NCBI GenBank assembly: GCA_905221605.1
Contig: CAJNDS010002849.1
Span: forward strand, 42,963-106,962
DNA from: Symbiodinium natans
Lineage: Eukaryota > Sar > Dinophyceae > Suessiales > Symbiodiniaceae
Reading direction: 5' to 3'
Length of the DNA stretch: 64,000 nt
The notes under the pieces were generated by a model. The model saw nothing but the letters and a program-made list of their open reading frames with translations. It made no database searches and was not told where the DNA came from. The translations under genes and the position numbers were made by a program. Of the stretch, positions 12,601 to 21,925 are shown in pieces. How positions within the stretch are numbered: the first letter of the stretch is position 1; each line of letters begins with the position of its first letter.

Positions 12601-14173
12601 CGGCAGCTTTGGCTGACTAGCGGCGCCGCTTGCAGAAATGGCGTCGTTTGCGCAGCAATGCCCACGATTTCTCGACAAATTCGCATGCCTTTCTCGACAA
12701 CGCGCACATTCGAAACACAAAAGGCGTTGACGGTGTCGTTGGTAGAAACGACGTGCAAAGGACACCTTTGGAGCCTTACGGTGTGGCAGACCGATACTCA
12801 TGGCGTGGGGAAACTGGACTGTGCTGGGTGCAAGATGTGCGGAATGTGGCGGCCAGGCGCAGGTGGCACAGCAGCAGCAGACTTGGTACGACTTGGGTGC
12901 AAAGGCTGCCGGACACCGCAAAGGCCTTGGCGCCCTAAGGCTAGTGAGGCCGCGAAGGCGGCCAGAACAAGAGGCACCCCAGTCCAGTGCGACAACATCG
13001 GAATTCTAGCTGCTCCAGCAGCGTCACTGTATGCAAGCCGATCCGCAGGATTTGTAGTCAACCCTAACTTAAAACATCTGACACCTCTGTGCGCCTGGAG
13101 AAACTCTACAGGATCGCTGCTTCCGGACTACAATTGGACCGGCCCCCCTCATTCGCTCTAGACTTGTGTGCCATGTGCCTACCGGCCTACAACTTGGCAC
13201 TGTGTATCAAGATCGGAAAATACCTGTGCATCCACCGCTATCTGGCCCACATTTGCCTTGGGTCACCTTGCGCTTGGGAACTGGCAGCGCTCACCAAGCT
13301 GACAGCTGGCATGGGAATCCGCAGGGGGATATGTCCTCACTCATCCAGCAAAACAGCCTTCATGTCGAGTATTGGCTCAATTGATTCCACGCAGCGACAA
13401 AGGATGTGCTTGATGCCGCTTCGATAGGGGTTGCAAGAGTTGGGCCGTGCCACTCAACGGAGCAGCAAGCGCCAGAACAGGACAGCACTCGATCCCCTCA
13501 GGAGAGGTCAAGGCTGTCACAGGGCCCAGCAGATTCTCACACTTGACATACGAAGGGCCTGCCAGACGCGCCCAAAGGGGTTGAAGCCACAAGCTTCTTC
13601 TTGCAGGGCTGAGGGATACTCCGGGCACAAGCCACATGGAGGTGTGACCGTGCTGGATGCAAGATGTGTGAACTGCAGCAGGTTAGCCGCAGATGCCATC
13701 GTAGCAGCTGACTTGACAAGCCTGTCGCACACATGCTACCCGGACACCGCAAGGCTAATGAGGCTGCGAAGGCGGCAAGAACTAGAGCCAGCCCAACCCA
13801 ACTCGACAGCATCGGAGTGATAGCTGCAGCAGCGCCGCTGGCGCAAGCTCGTCCACAAGCGGAATAGTCACACGGTTCGCACACAAAGGCCTGCTTCGCA
13901 CCCTTTGAAAGCGGGGCGAACTACTGCACATCCACCGCTATCTGACCAACAGCACGCTTGCGCGTGAACAACACCTGGGTCACCTTGCGATCGCGAACTG
14001 GACTCTGCCTCGGTCCCCTGTCACTGCGTGTCGGGCCCTTCCTGCGGACACCTCGGGCCAACAGGCCAAACAGCAGCGCCCACCGAGCTGACAGCTGACA
14101 TGGGCCTCGGCAAGGAAATATGTCCTCACTCATCCAGCACAACAGCCTTCATGTCGAGTATTGGCCATTGATT
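9635..14173. repeat. Higher-order satellite: two pairs of a long and a short unit
   Basis: Anchors at 9635, 11158, 11941, 13387 and 14174 give intervals 1,523, 783, 1,446 and 787 bp. Long and short units alternate, so the repeating block is the pair: 2,306 bp, then 2,233 bp. The shorter second pair is explained mostly by a deletion of about 75 bp at about 13205, which joins GTGTA directly to TCAAGATCGG and removes sequence present at about 10900-10975. A one-base deletion at about 12851 also separates the copies. Frames of up to 295 codons inside the block are by-products of the array. Confidence 0.9.
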
Positions 14174-14945
14174 CCACACAGCGACAAAGGATGTGCTTGA
14201 TGCCGCTTCGACAGGGGCTGCAAGAGTTGGACCGTGCCACTCAACGGAGCAGCAAGCGCCAGAACAGGACAGCACTCGATCCCCTCAAGAGAGGTCAAGG
14301 CTGTCACAGGGCCCAGCAGATTCTCACACTTGACATACGAAGGGCCTGCCAGACGCGCCCAAAGGGGTTGAAGCCACAAGCTTCTTCTTGCAGGGCTGAG
14401 GGATACTCCGGGCACAAGCCACATGGAGGTGTGACCGTGCTGGATGCAAGATGTGTGAACTGCGGCAGGTTAGCCGCAGATGCCATCGTAGCAGCTGACT
14501 TGGCAAGCCTGTCGCGCGCATGCTGCCCGGACACCGCAAGGCAAATGAGGCTGCGAAGGCGACAAGAACTAGAGCCAGCCCAACCCAACTTGACAGCATC
14601 GGAGTCGTTGCTCCAGCGGCAGCGCTGGCGCAAGCTCGTCCGCAAGCTTGGTAGTCAAAAGGTTCGCACACAAACGCCTGCTTCGCACACTTACAATTGC
14701 AGCACCTCTGCCTTGCGCATGAACAACACCTGGGTCACCTTGTGATTGCGAACTGGACTCTGCCTCTGTCCACTGTCACTGCGCATCGAGCCTGTAGGAT
14801 ATGGACACCTCAGGCCAACAGGCCAAACAGCAGCGCTCACCGAGCTGACAGCCGACATGGGCCTCCGGAGGGGATATGTATTCAACTCATCCAGCAAAAC
14901 AGCTTTATCATATGTCTTCACTCATCCAAAACAACAGCTTACTGA
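14174..14945. repeat. Terminal, partly diverged satellite unit
   Basis: The last anchor is at 14174 (CCACACAGCGACAAAGG, one change). Homology with earlier units holds to about 14730 and then decays. AACAGGCCAAACAGC at about 14817 and CATCCAGCAAAACAGC at about 14897 are the last recognisable pieces. The array boundary is about 14945. Confidence 0.8.
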
Positions 14946-17029
14946 GTCGGAGTTGTTGCTGTGTTTTTTCGCTTCCGGATTCCACCCTCGGCAGAGATGC
15001 CAACTTCAGCATAGGGTAATAGTCGAGTTGGAGATTTTTGGCTTTCGTGTTCCATTCTGGGCAGGCTTGCGCAGTACTTCAGCATTGAAAAACCTGCATA
15101 GGCCTTGGGAGACTTGACAGATGCTGAAGACTCAAAAGCAGGACCGGACCATGGTCTTGAGACGAGTTTCCCCCAACCTGGACGACCTAAAGCGACCCGC
15201 AGTCGACTTGTTTGCGTGCAGCAGGTGTGGACTGCCCGCCAGGCTGCGATCCGACCAGCCTCTCAGGCAACCTCTGAGCAGGTCATCCCCAGCGTGTTAG
15301 GACTAGGGGGGATGGAAATGGAGCTGCCAACGCATGACATCCCTGGGAGCTGCCATGGCTACGAGACTCCGCAACTCCGGGGTCTCACATGGTTCCCCAA
15401 CAGGACACACACGCGAGGAAGGAAAATGGATTTTCATGCGTCGAGGGTCCTGCCAGCCATTGAACATGAGCCTGCCAACCAGCCAAACCCAAAAATGGAG
15501 ATGGGCATTGGCACATCAGGACCCGAGACCCTGCCTCCCTCCATTTACAAAAGTGGGGGATAGCAGATCACGTGCAGGCAGATGGAACTATGGCAGGATG
15601 GAGTGCTGACCGGTGGACTTGGGCCTCCAAGAGCTTGTCATCAGGACTCCCCTGCATCATGGGGCATCCGGGAACTCTTTGGCTCTGTGGGTTTTTTGAA
15701 TTTTTTGCTGGGGGCTCCAGAGCCCGCAGGTTTCAGAAGCCGGTTAGCGACGTGAGCCACACCGAATGCACCAAATGCACCCACCCAATCCGCCAAAACC
15801 CTACAAACCCTACACGAGAGCCCTCCGAACACCGACCTGAAGTCCTGGGCCACGCTGCGCAGGAACACGGACGCCGAGGGCTCCCAGCTGCTCGCAGCTT
15901 TTTTTTTCACATGGCACGTTGCCGGTTTCCACTCACAAACTCAGAGAGGATTCAGAGGTCACGGAGTCACCGAGCTCGTCTGTGATTTTCGAGCTCGCGG
16001 GGCTGTGGCGGCTGTGGATTCTGAGGGTTCGAGGGATCGGAGATGTTCGGAGGAGGCAGCGGGTCCCTGGCTCTGGCCGACCGCGCTTGCAAAGGAGGCT
16101 CAGGCCTCACTCGGGGTAAGGCCGGTCTTGCCTGCCGGAATGAAGTGGATCCTGCAGCAACTCCAAAAACTCAAAAAGGAGAAATTGTTGCATTTCAAGA
16201 TTGCCTTTGCTGTCAAAGTTTTGGCACCCGCCGGCTCCGCCTGCATCACGGTCCGTCTGGGAGGTCCATCGGTCCGACACGTCCACACGGTCGGCTTCGC
16301 CGGCCGAGGCACCAGGAGACCACCCACACGTGGCGGGGATGTAGATGATGTAACTGTAGCGACAGGAGCAGCTGCGCCAGCCGGCATCCAGGGCGATGAC
16401 TGCGAGATACCGTGACTTTCCAGGCGGAAAGCTCTCGCTGCTGGGCTGTCGCTACAGCGCAGAGCCCTCTAAGATTCTGAGACGGCAAAGGATGCAAAGG
16501 TGAGCATGGGCCGCAAAGCGGGCATGCCAACCACCAGGCCACCGTCTGTGGGCGATGTAGGCACCCTCAGCACACGCCCGGGCACCAACAATGCCTCCCT
16601 GCGCATCAGGGATGCGCTGGAGCCTCTAAGGGCCTGCAAGGAGGAGCCCTGCTGCAGGCTGGGATGGATCGAGCGCCGTGCAGGTGCGGATGCAGTGGCC
16701 AAGCCCACAGGCGCGACTTGGCATCGAGTCTTGAGGAGCCTGCCTACAGGAGATGCTCGGATGCTCGGGGCCTCGGCGCTTCCCTGCGTCTCGCGCAAGG
16801 GCCGGAACTTGCCGAAGAGGCTCAGACCCGGGTCTTTGTCATCTTTTGGATGCTTTTGGACGGTGCGAGCTCGAGGGAAAGCAAAGGCACGGCTCTCCGA
16901 GTCCGGCGAGTCCTAGTCTACTTTAACCACCCGCACCGGGCCCCGGATTCAACCCCCTTTGCCTGGACACCCGCGCAAAGCTCAGCCGAGCGCAGCAAGC
17001 AGAAGTCGCAGCTAGTGCGCCCGGGCCAG
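14946..17029. other. No gene recognised
   Basis: Frames of 130-170 codons are present (for example 15105-15563, 16005-16415 and 16500-16916, plus strand) but contain no domain I can name and have rival frames on the other strand. A T-rich patch at 15690-15712 (two T-runs separated by GAA) and a T9 run near 15900 are the only low-complexity landmarks. Confidence 0.5.
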
Positions 17030-18215
17030 CAAGCGGAGTCCCTGCACAAGGAATGCACACCGCAACTTCAAAGCAGCACGTATACCGCTACGCCACGGAA
17101 GGCCCGTCCAATGCTGCTTCAGGAGGCCATTCTGAGTAGCGAACTCCTGCACGAAACGCCTTGAAGACTTGACTCCTACGAGCCTCTTGTTGCAGAGCCG
17201 GCCGCCAACACAGGCATCGGGAGAGCAGAGCCTCTTCAGCCCCACAGCCGCCAAAAGCCGCGGAAGACACTGAACCTTGACAGTTCCTGACCCACCAGCT
17301 GGCAGCTCTTGTTACGACTTCTCCTTGTTCTAGGTCCCTAGGCGACAAACCTGATATAAGTTTCATGAAGCTGTTCACAATCTCCACAATCTGGAGCTTT
17401 CACTTGATCAGGCCTTGACGCGAGCGACCGGGCCGGACCAAGGTGTGCAGCGACAGATGTCGAAGGCAACCCCGTAGCTTGCAGCCAACTGGAAGCAGGT
17501 ATGCCGCTACGCTTCAGGAGGCCAAGCTTCTGGGCGGCAGACTCACGCACCAACCGGCATGCCCGCACAAGGAAGCCTCAGAGGGCCAAACAGCTGCCAG
17601 CAAAGGACTGCTGCGAGCCTCTCGTTGCAGAGCTGGCCGCCAGCGCAGGACAGCAGGAGGCAGGGGGCTCCATATCCTCCAAAAGCCGCGGAAGACTCCC
17701 TGACCCAGCAGCTGGCAGCTCTTGTTACGACTTCTCCTTGCTCTAGGTCCCTAGGCGACAAACCTGATATAAGTTTCATGAAGCTGTTCACAATCCCCAC
17801 AATCTGGAGCTTTCACTTGATCAGGCCTTGAGCGACCGGGCCGGACCAAGGTGTGCAGCGACAGATGTCGAAGGCAACCCCGCAGCTTGCAGCCAACTGG
17901 AAGAAGGTATGCCGCTATGCCCACCATGCTTCAGGAGGCCACACACCAACCGCACAATGAAGCCTCAGAGGGCCAAACAGCTGCCGGCACAGGACTGCTG
18001 CGAGCCTCTCGTTGCAGAGCCGGCCGCCAGCACAGGCATCGGGACAGCAGGAGGCAGGGGGCTCCATAGCCTCCAAAAACCGCGGAAGACACTGAGCCTG
18101 GACCGTCCCTGACCCAGCAGCTGGCAGCTCTTGCTACGACTTCTAAGTGCCAAGGCTGAAGTAAGGTTCAGCAAACATTGCAGCACGCCCATAGTCTGGA
18201 GCTTTCACTTGATCA
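17030..18215. repeat. Triplicated unit of about 0.4 kb
   Basis: The box TGCAGAGCYGGCCGCCA occurs at 17191, 17626 and 18012. A second box, GACAAACCTGATATAAG, occurs at about 17343 and 17756 and, diverged, at about 18160. A third, CTGGAGCTTTCACTTGATCA, is at about 17392, 17805 and 18197. Offsets of 435 and 386 bp show length variation between copies. A further echo of the GACAAACCTGATATAAG box is at about 19007, so the family extends into the next duplication. Confidence 0.85.
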
Positions 18216-18219
18216 GGCC

Positions 18220-19760
18220 TGGCGAGATCGCGACTGGAGGTTGTAGAGGACCCCGGACTCGTGCATCACGGAGCCCCAAGCACACAGTCATGCGGGAGCG
18301 AGGCTCTGATGATGAGATTCCGGAGGCGCTGAAAGCGTCAGGGCTCGAAAGCTTCGCTTTGCGCAATGCGGATTCATGCGGAGCGAGCCGACGGCAGACG
18401 GATGTTGGGGGGCTTTCGTGGATCCCACACAGGCAGCATGCTCGCCATCGTCGAGCTCAACAATCATGCCCGGCGACCTCCGGACGATCTCATCTTAAAG
18501 TCTTGCCTTGAATCGGTGGTGCAGCGAGGCTCTGCGTTCTCCTGGGCGGTCGCAACCAAGTTGGCGCGGTTGCGCGGGCTCTTGAAAGGGCGCTGCGCAC
18601 ATTGCCTTTGCGAATGCAGGGGCTGCAGGGGCATGCTGATCATGCTGTCGCCGCTTGGGTAAGCATGCGAGCTGCCAGCTCACGCTGAGTGGGACACTGC
18701 TAGGTGGTTACACTAAGCGGAGCTGTCCTTTTGGCGGCTCTTCTGCATGATGGGCGTTGAAGCGAGGCACTGGACGAAAACGTCTCAAGATGACCGTCTT
18801 GCTAGCGTGAAGCAGCGTGCCCTGATCTGAAAGCCGTTCAAAAAGGTCACTCCTTCCCAATGGCGGGGCACAGGCATCTGGCCGCGGCCACAAGAAGAGC
18901 CCGGCTTCACAATTCGGGCAGGCTTGCCATTCCATCGCCCGTCTCGTGCGCTCGCCATAGAGGTACAAGGGCAAGGCAAAGCTTGCCTGTTCAACTGCAA
19001 GGCCGTGACAAACCTGATATAAGGTTCGTGAAACAGGCCTTTGAAGACCCCGACTGGAGGAAGTAGAGCCCCGGACTCGGACGTCATGCGATGGTGAGGC
19101 TCTGGTACGGCGCTCGCACTGCGGCGAGGGCGGAGAACTCGGAGAGTCGAAGACGCCGAAAGCGTCAGGGCTCGAAAGCTTCGCCTGTCTTTGCCCGGCA
19201 CAAGGCGTGGTTCATGCGGACTTCAGATGTTTGAGCCGACGACCGACGGATGTTCAGGGCCTTTGTGGATTCCACATAGGCAGCTTGCTCGCCATCGTCG
19301 AGCCCAACGATCATGCCTCTGGCTTCCGGCTGGGAAGTGGCACGTTCTCACTAAACTTGCCAGAAGCCAGGAGAAGTGTGCACCTCAAGCCATGGGTGAG
19401 GGGAGAGGCCCGAGGGCCTGAATTCCGCACGCAGCCTACATGCGCGAACATCCACGTGCTCCCTTGCTGCTGTGCTACTTCAATCCAATTTTCCGGCGAT
19501 GCACTGGATGCAACCGTTTCGCTAGTCTGAGAAAAGGCGTGCCGTGATCCGAAATCTGTCTCTTGTGAAACTGCTTCCCAACACGGTTGCGCACACGAAT
19601 CTGGCCAGCCGCCGTCAGGCCACAGCTTAAGAGCTCGGCTTCTCAATCGGGCCGTCATGCAGTAGCATCGCTCGACTTAGGCGCTCACTGTTGGTGTAAC
19701 AGGGCAATACTTGCCCGGTCAGTGGGCAAGGGACGGCCTACAGTCCCAGACGAGGGCAAG
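18220..19760. repeat. Diverged tandem duplication, about 0.8 kb per copy
   Basis: Copy 1 (about 18225-19040) and copy 2 (about 19045-19760) share landmarks in the same order: GACTGGAGG, CCCCGGACTCG, AAAGCGTCAGGGCTCGAAAG (18326 and about 19160), a GACGGATGTT box, GGCAGCNTGCTCGCCATCGT (18432 and 19280), then a CTAGYGTGARGCA-like box and CATCTGGCC/AATCTGGCC near the ends. Substitutions and indels are frequent, so the duplication is old. Confidence 0.8.
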
Positions 19761-20224
19761 CGGCTCTCTATCGGCTCACACGTGCTGAACACGCAGATAC
19801 GCTCCCAATTGAAGCAGTGTACGCCTATCTTCTTTGGATGAACTGCTGCACGAAACTTGCGGCACGCAAGGCACGATTGACTGCAGGTACACCAGGCACA
19901 ACAGGCACACCTCAGCATCAGCCGATTTAGATGGCAATGACTAGACTCAGTCAAAATATGAAACTTCCTGAGCCTCGGACGGGCCCCAGCCATGGCGAGA
20001 GGGCAAGGGGTTCTTGACGTGGCCATGTCAGCCGGCGAATACCGTCTCTTGATATCTCTTGATATCGCAATCTGCAAAACTTCTGCAATCTCGCCAAGAC
20101 CTTGTGCACTTACTTGAACGCTCATGCTCAGCAGGCTGTGTCCTGAAGCTTTGCAGGTGTCTTCAAAGGACTTGAGCCATGAAGAACACCACAGTTGGAT
20201 GCACCGTCTAGTCCTCTGGTTTGG
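19761..20224. other. No gene recognised
   Basis: No frame with a recognisable domain. A doubled TCTTGATATC at about 20046-20065 is the only local repeat seen. Confidence 0.45.
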
Positions 20225-20495
20225 AAAGCTGCAGGTACGACATGCTATGGCTGTAGGTCATCAGGTAGCAAGCCCCCCCCCCCCCCCCCCCCCCCCCCGG
20301 CTCTCTCCAGCAGCTATGTAGTCGATGGCCTGTGCATGAAACTTCGCAACCCCCTGGCCCTGAAACTCAAGCCTTTGTCGCCGAAACACTCAGGATCAGA
20401 CGACTCAGACGTTTGACCCGTTAGACTCTATATATTGACTCCCAAGCCTAACCGCACATTGAATCACATCGGATCAGCTTGCCGAGGATACTAAA
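20225..20495. repeat. Dispersed repeat, copy A (copy B at 38695-38905)
   Basis: Shares a collinear set of motifs with 38695-38905: GTAGGTCATCAGGTA / GCAGGTCATCAGGTA, GGCCTGTGCATGAAAC / GGCCTCTGCCTGAAAC, CCCTGGCC, ACACTCAGGATCAGACG (exact), and ATCAGCTTGCCGAGGATACT / ATCAGCTTGCTGAGGCTACT. The two copies are 18 kb apart in the same orientation. Copy A is interrupted by a poly-C run. The nature of the element is unknown; no coding potential was seen. Confidence 0.75.
20273..20298 (+). repeat. Poly-C homopolymer, 26 bases
   Basis: An uninterrupted run of 26 C lies inside dispersed-repeat copy A. The matching place in copy B (about 38733) has ACCCCAGACTCC instead, so the run arose after the copies separated or is a sequencing artefact. 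Confidence 0.95.
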
Positions 20496-21059
20496 AGACT
20501 GCATTATCAAGAAAGGTGCAGGGGGCCAACAACAGTCAGACTTAACAAGTTTCTTTGCATTGCGTCATGCAGAAAGCACATCTGTCAGTTGCGACATGGC
20601 TTTCAGAGAAGTCCTCACAAAGCTTGCACCCCTCTTGAGGAGCTCGAAGGCTGAAGCAAAAGTGCATCCAAACAGACAAAGACAAAGAGCCGATTCGTAT
20701 ATATCAACTGCTTAAAGGGAGTTGTCGACTTTGTGCGATGCTGTCCAGTGCGAGGCTGCTAGGACCCTATAGGACGTACGTGGCATGGACCTTTAGGTCT
20801 AATGTGAGGTTTCGCCTTTTTTCCTAATAAAACTCAGTAAATAACCGACGGATTTCCTCTCTCCCTCTTTTTTTTTTGTCCGGATTTTTTCTCCCCCTCT
20901 CTTCTCTTTCCCCTGACACTGAGAGGTTCCCTTCTCGACGGATTTGTACTGCATTTGATAATAAGAATATTCTATGTTTTGAAAGAAGCGGGAAGGCCTC
21001 CTCCTTCCGAAATGAGACAGCTTATTTTTTCGTATTACCAACACGGATCTCCGTATCCG
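20496..21059. other. No gene recognised; T-rich transition zone
   Basis: AT content rises compared with the upstream DNA. A T10 run at about 20868-20877 and CTCTCTTCTCTTTCCCC-like pyrimidine patches lie at 20855-20915. No domain is visible in the short frames. Confidence 0.5.
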
Positions 21060-21335
21060 CCGACCCCAGCCGGAGCGGGGGCGGCGTCAGTGAAGACCCA
21101 TCGTTGTCTGCTTCCTCGCCCAGTGCCTCGCTGCCCTTGCTGTCTGCTTCCTCGCCCAGTGACTCGCTGCCCTTGCTGCCTTCGCCCCCCCCCCAACCCT
21201 TCCTGCCCCCTCGCTGCCTTGCTGTTAGTGCCCAACCCCCTCCCCCCCCCTCCAGCTTAAGGGCTCAAGTGCATGCCCGAGCCCTCCCGCCCTCCCGACT
21301 GCCCCCGCGCTCCTTGGCCCCTTGCCTCCACGCGG
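21060..21335 (+). repeat. C-rich satellite next to the telomere array
   Basis: A duplicated box TGTCTGCTTCCTCGCCCAGT (about 21106 and 21149), GCTGCCTTGCTGTTAGT, and TTAAGGGCTCAAGTGCATGC at about 21257 match the family that fills 26501-27900. CTCCTTGGCCCCTTGCCTCC at 21310 is found again at about 27618. The satellite passes directly into the telomere-type array without a spacer. Confidence 0.88.
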
Positions 21336-21439
21336 TTTAGGGTTCAGGGTTCAGGGTTCAGGGTTCAGGGTTCAGGGTTTAGGGTTTAGGGTTTAGGGTT
21401 TAGGGTTTAGGGTTTAGGGTTTAGGGTTTAGGGTTTAGG
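21336..21439 (+). repeat. Telomere-type array: TTTAGGG with inner TTCAGGG variants
   Basis: 104 bases in perfect 7-bp register: one TTTAGGG, then five TTCAGGG, then eight TTTAGGG and a partial TTTAGG. TTTAGGG is the known telomere repeat of plants, and dinoflagellates are reported to carry the same type. Variant repeats lie on the satellite side and canonical repeats on the outer side, the order usual at real chromosome ends with the G-rich strand running outward. Here the array continues straight into a retroelement at 21440 instead of ending. Confidence 0.97.
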
Positions 21440-21628
21440 TGATGAAGAGTCGCTCCCAGGTCAACCCCGAATTCACAATTGGCCCGAGGACACGGGGCTC
21501 AGAGATCGAGCTCGCATTCTTGACAAGCACAGCAGTCAGGGTGCAGAGCATCACAGTCAAAACGACATGAGAACATTTGACGATATCTCTCGTGATCGCA
21601 GCCCGAAAAGTGACATAAAATTCGAGCG

Positions 21629-21925
21629 ATGGCATTCCCTTCAGTTGCTGGTTCTGCTGGCTCACCTGCTGCTCGTCAGCAGGTTATGAGCCCAAGCGGC
21701 CCGAGGCTCTCTGGTGAAGATTATGGTCCTGACTATGGCAGGCAAGATGGGCAACAGTTGGGTACAGCTGCAGCAACGTTGAATGGTCACAGATCAGCGC
21801 TTGAGGTTGGTGGACAATCAGTGCCTGAGAATTCTGGGCCTGGTCGTGCCCCATGTGTAACTTCAGTGGCTGATGGATGGTACAGACAGTGGTTCAGTGC
21901 CTGTGAATGCATATCCTGGTGGTGA
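21629..21925 (+). pseudogene. gag, N-terminal fragment
   Basis: The first ATG of the element starts a 98-codon frame rich in Gly, Ser, Ala and Gln, as usual for disordered gag N-termini. Beyond about 21890 the downstream frame carries the better coding sequence (GTDSGSVPVNAYPGG), so a one-base forward shift probably separates this piece from the large gag frame. The start is taken as 21629 because no earlier ATG in this frame follows the telomere array. The overlap with the next frame covers 21873-21925. The assignment to gag is by position only; no motif lies within this fragment. Confidence 0.55.

Noticed and set aside
21440-21628. Long terminal repeat starting with TG right after the telomere array
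   Set aside because: The stretch to the first ATG is only 189 bp, no CA end plus tRNA-primer site was found, and the 3' end that could carry a matching copy is lost in the gap.
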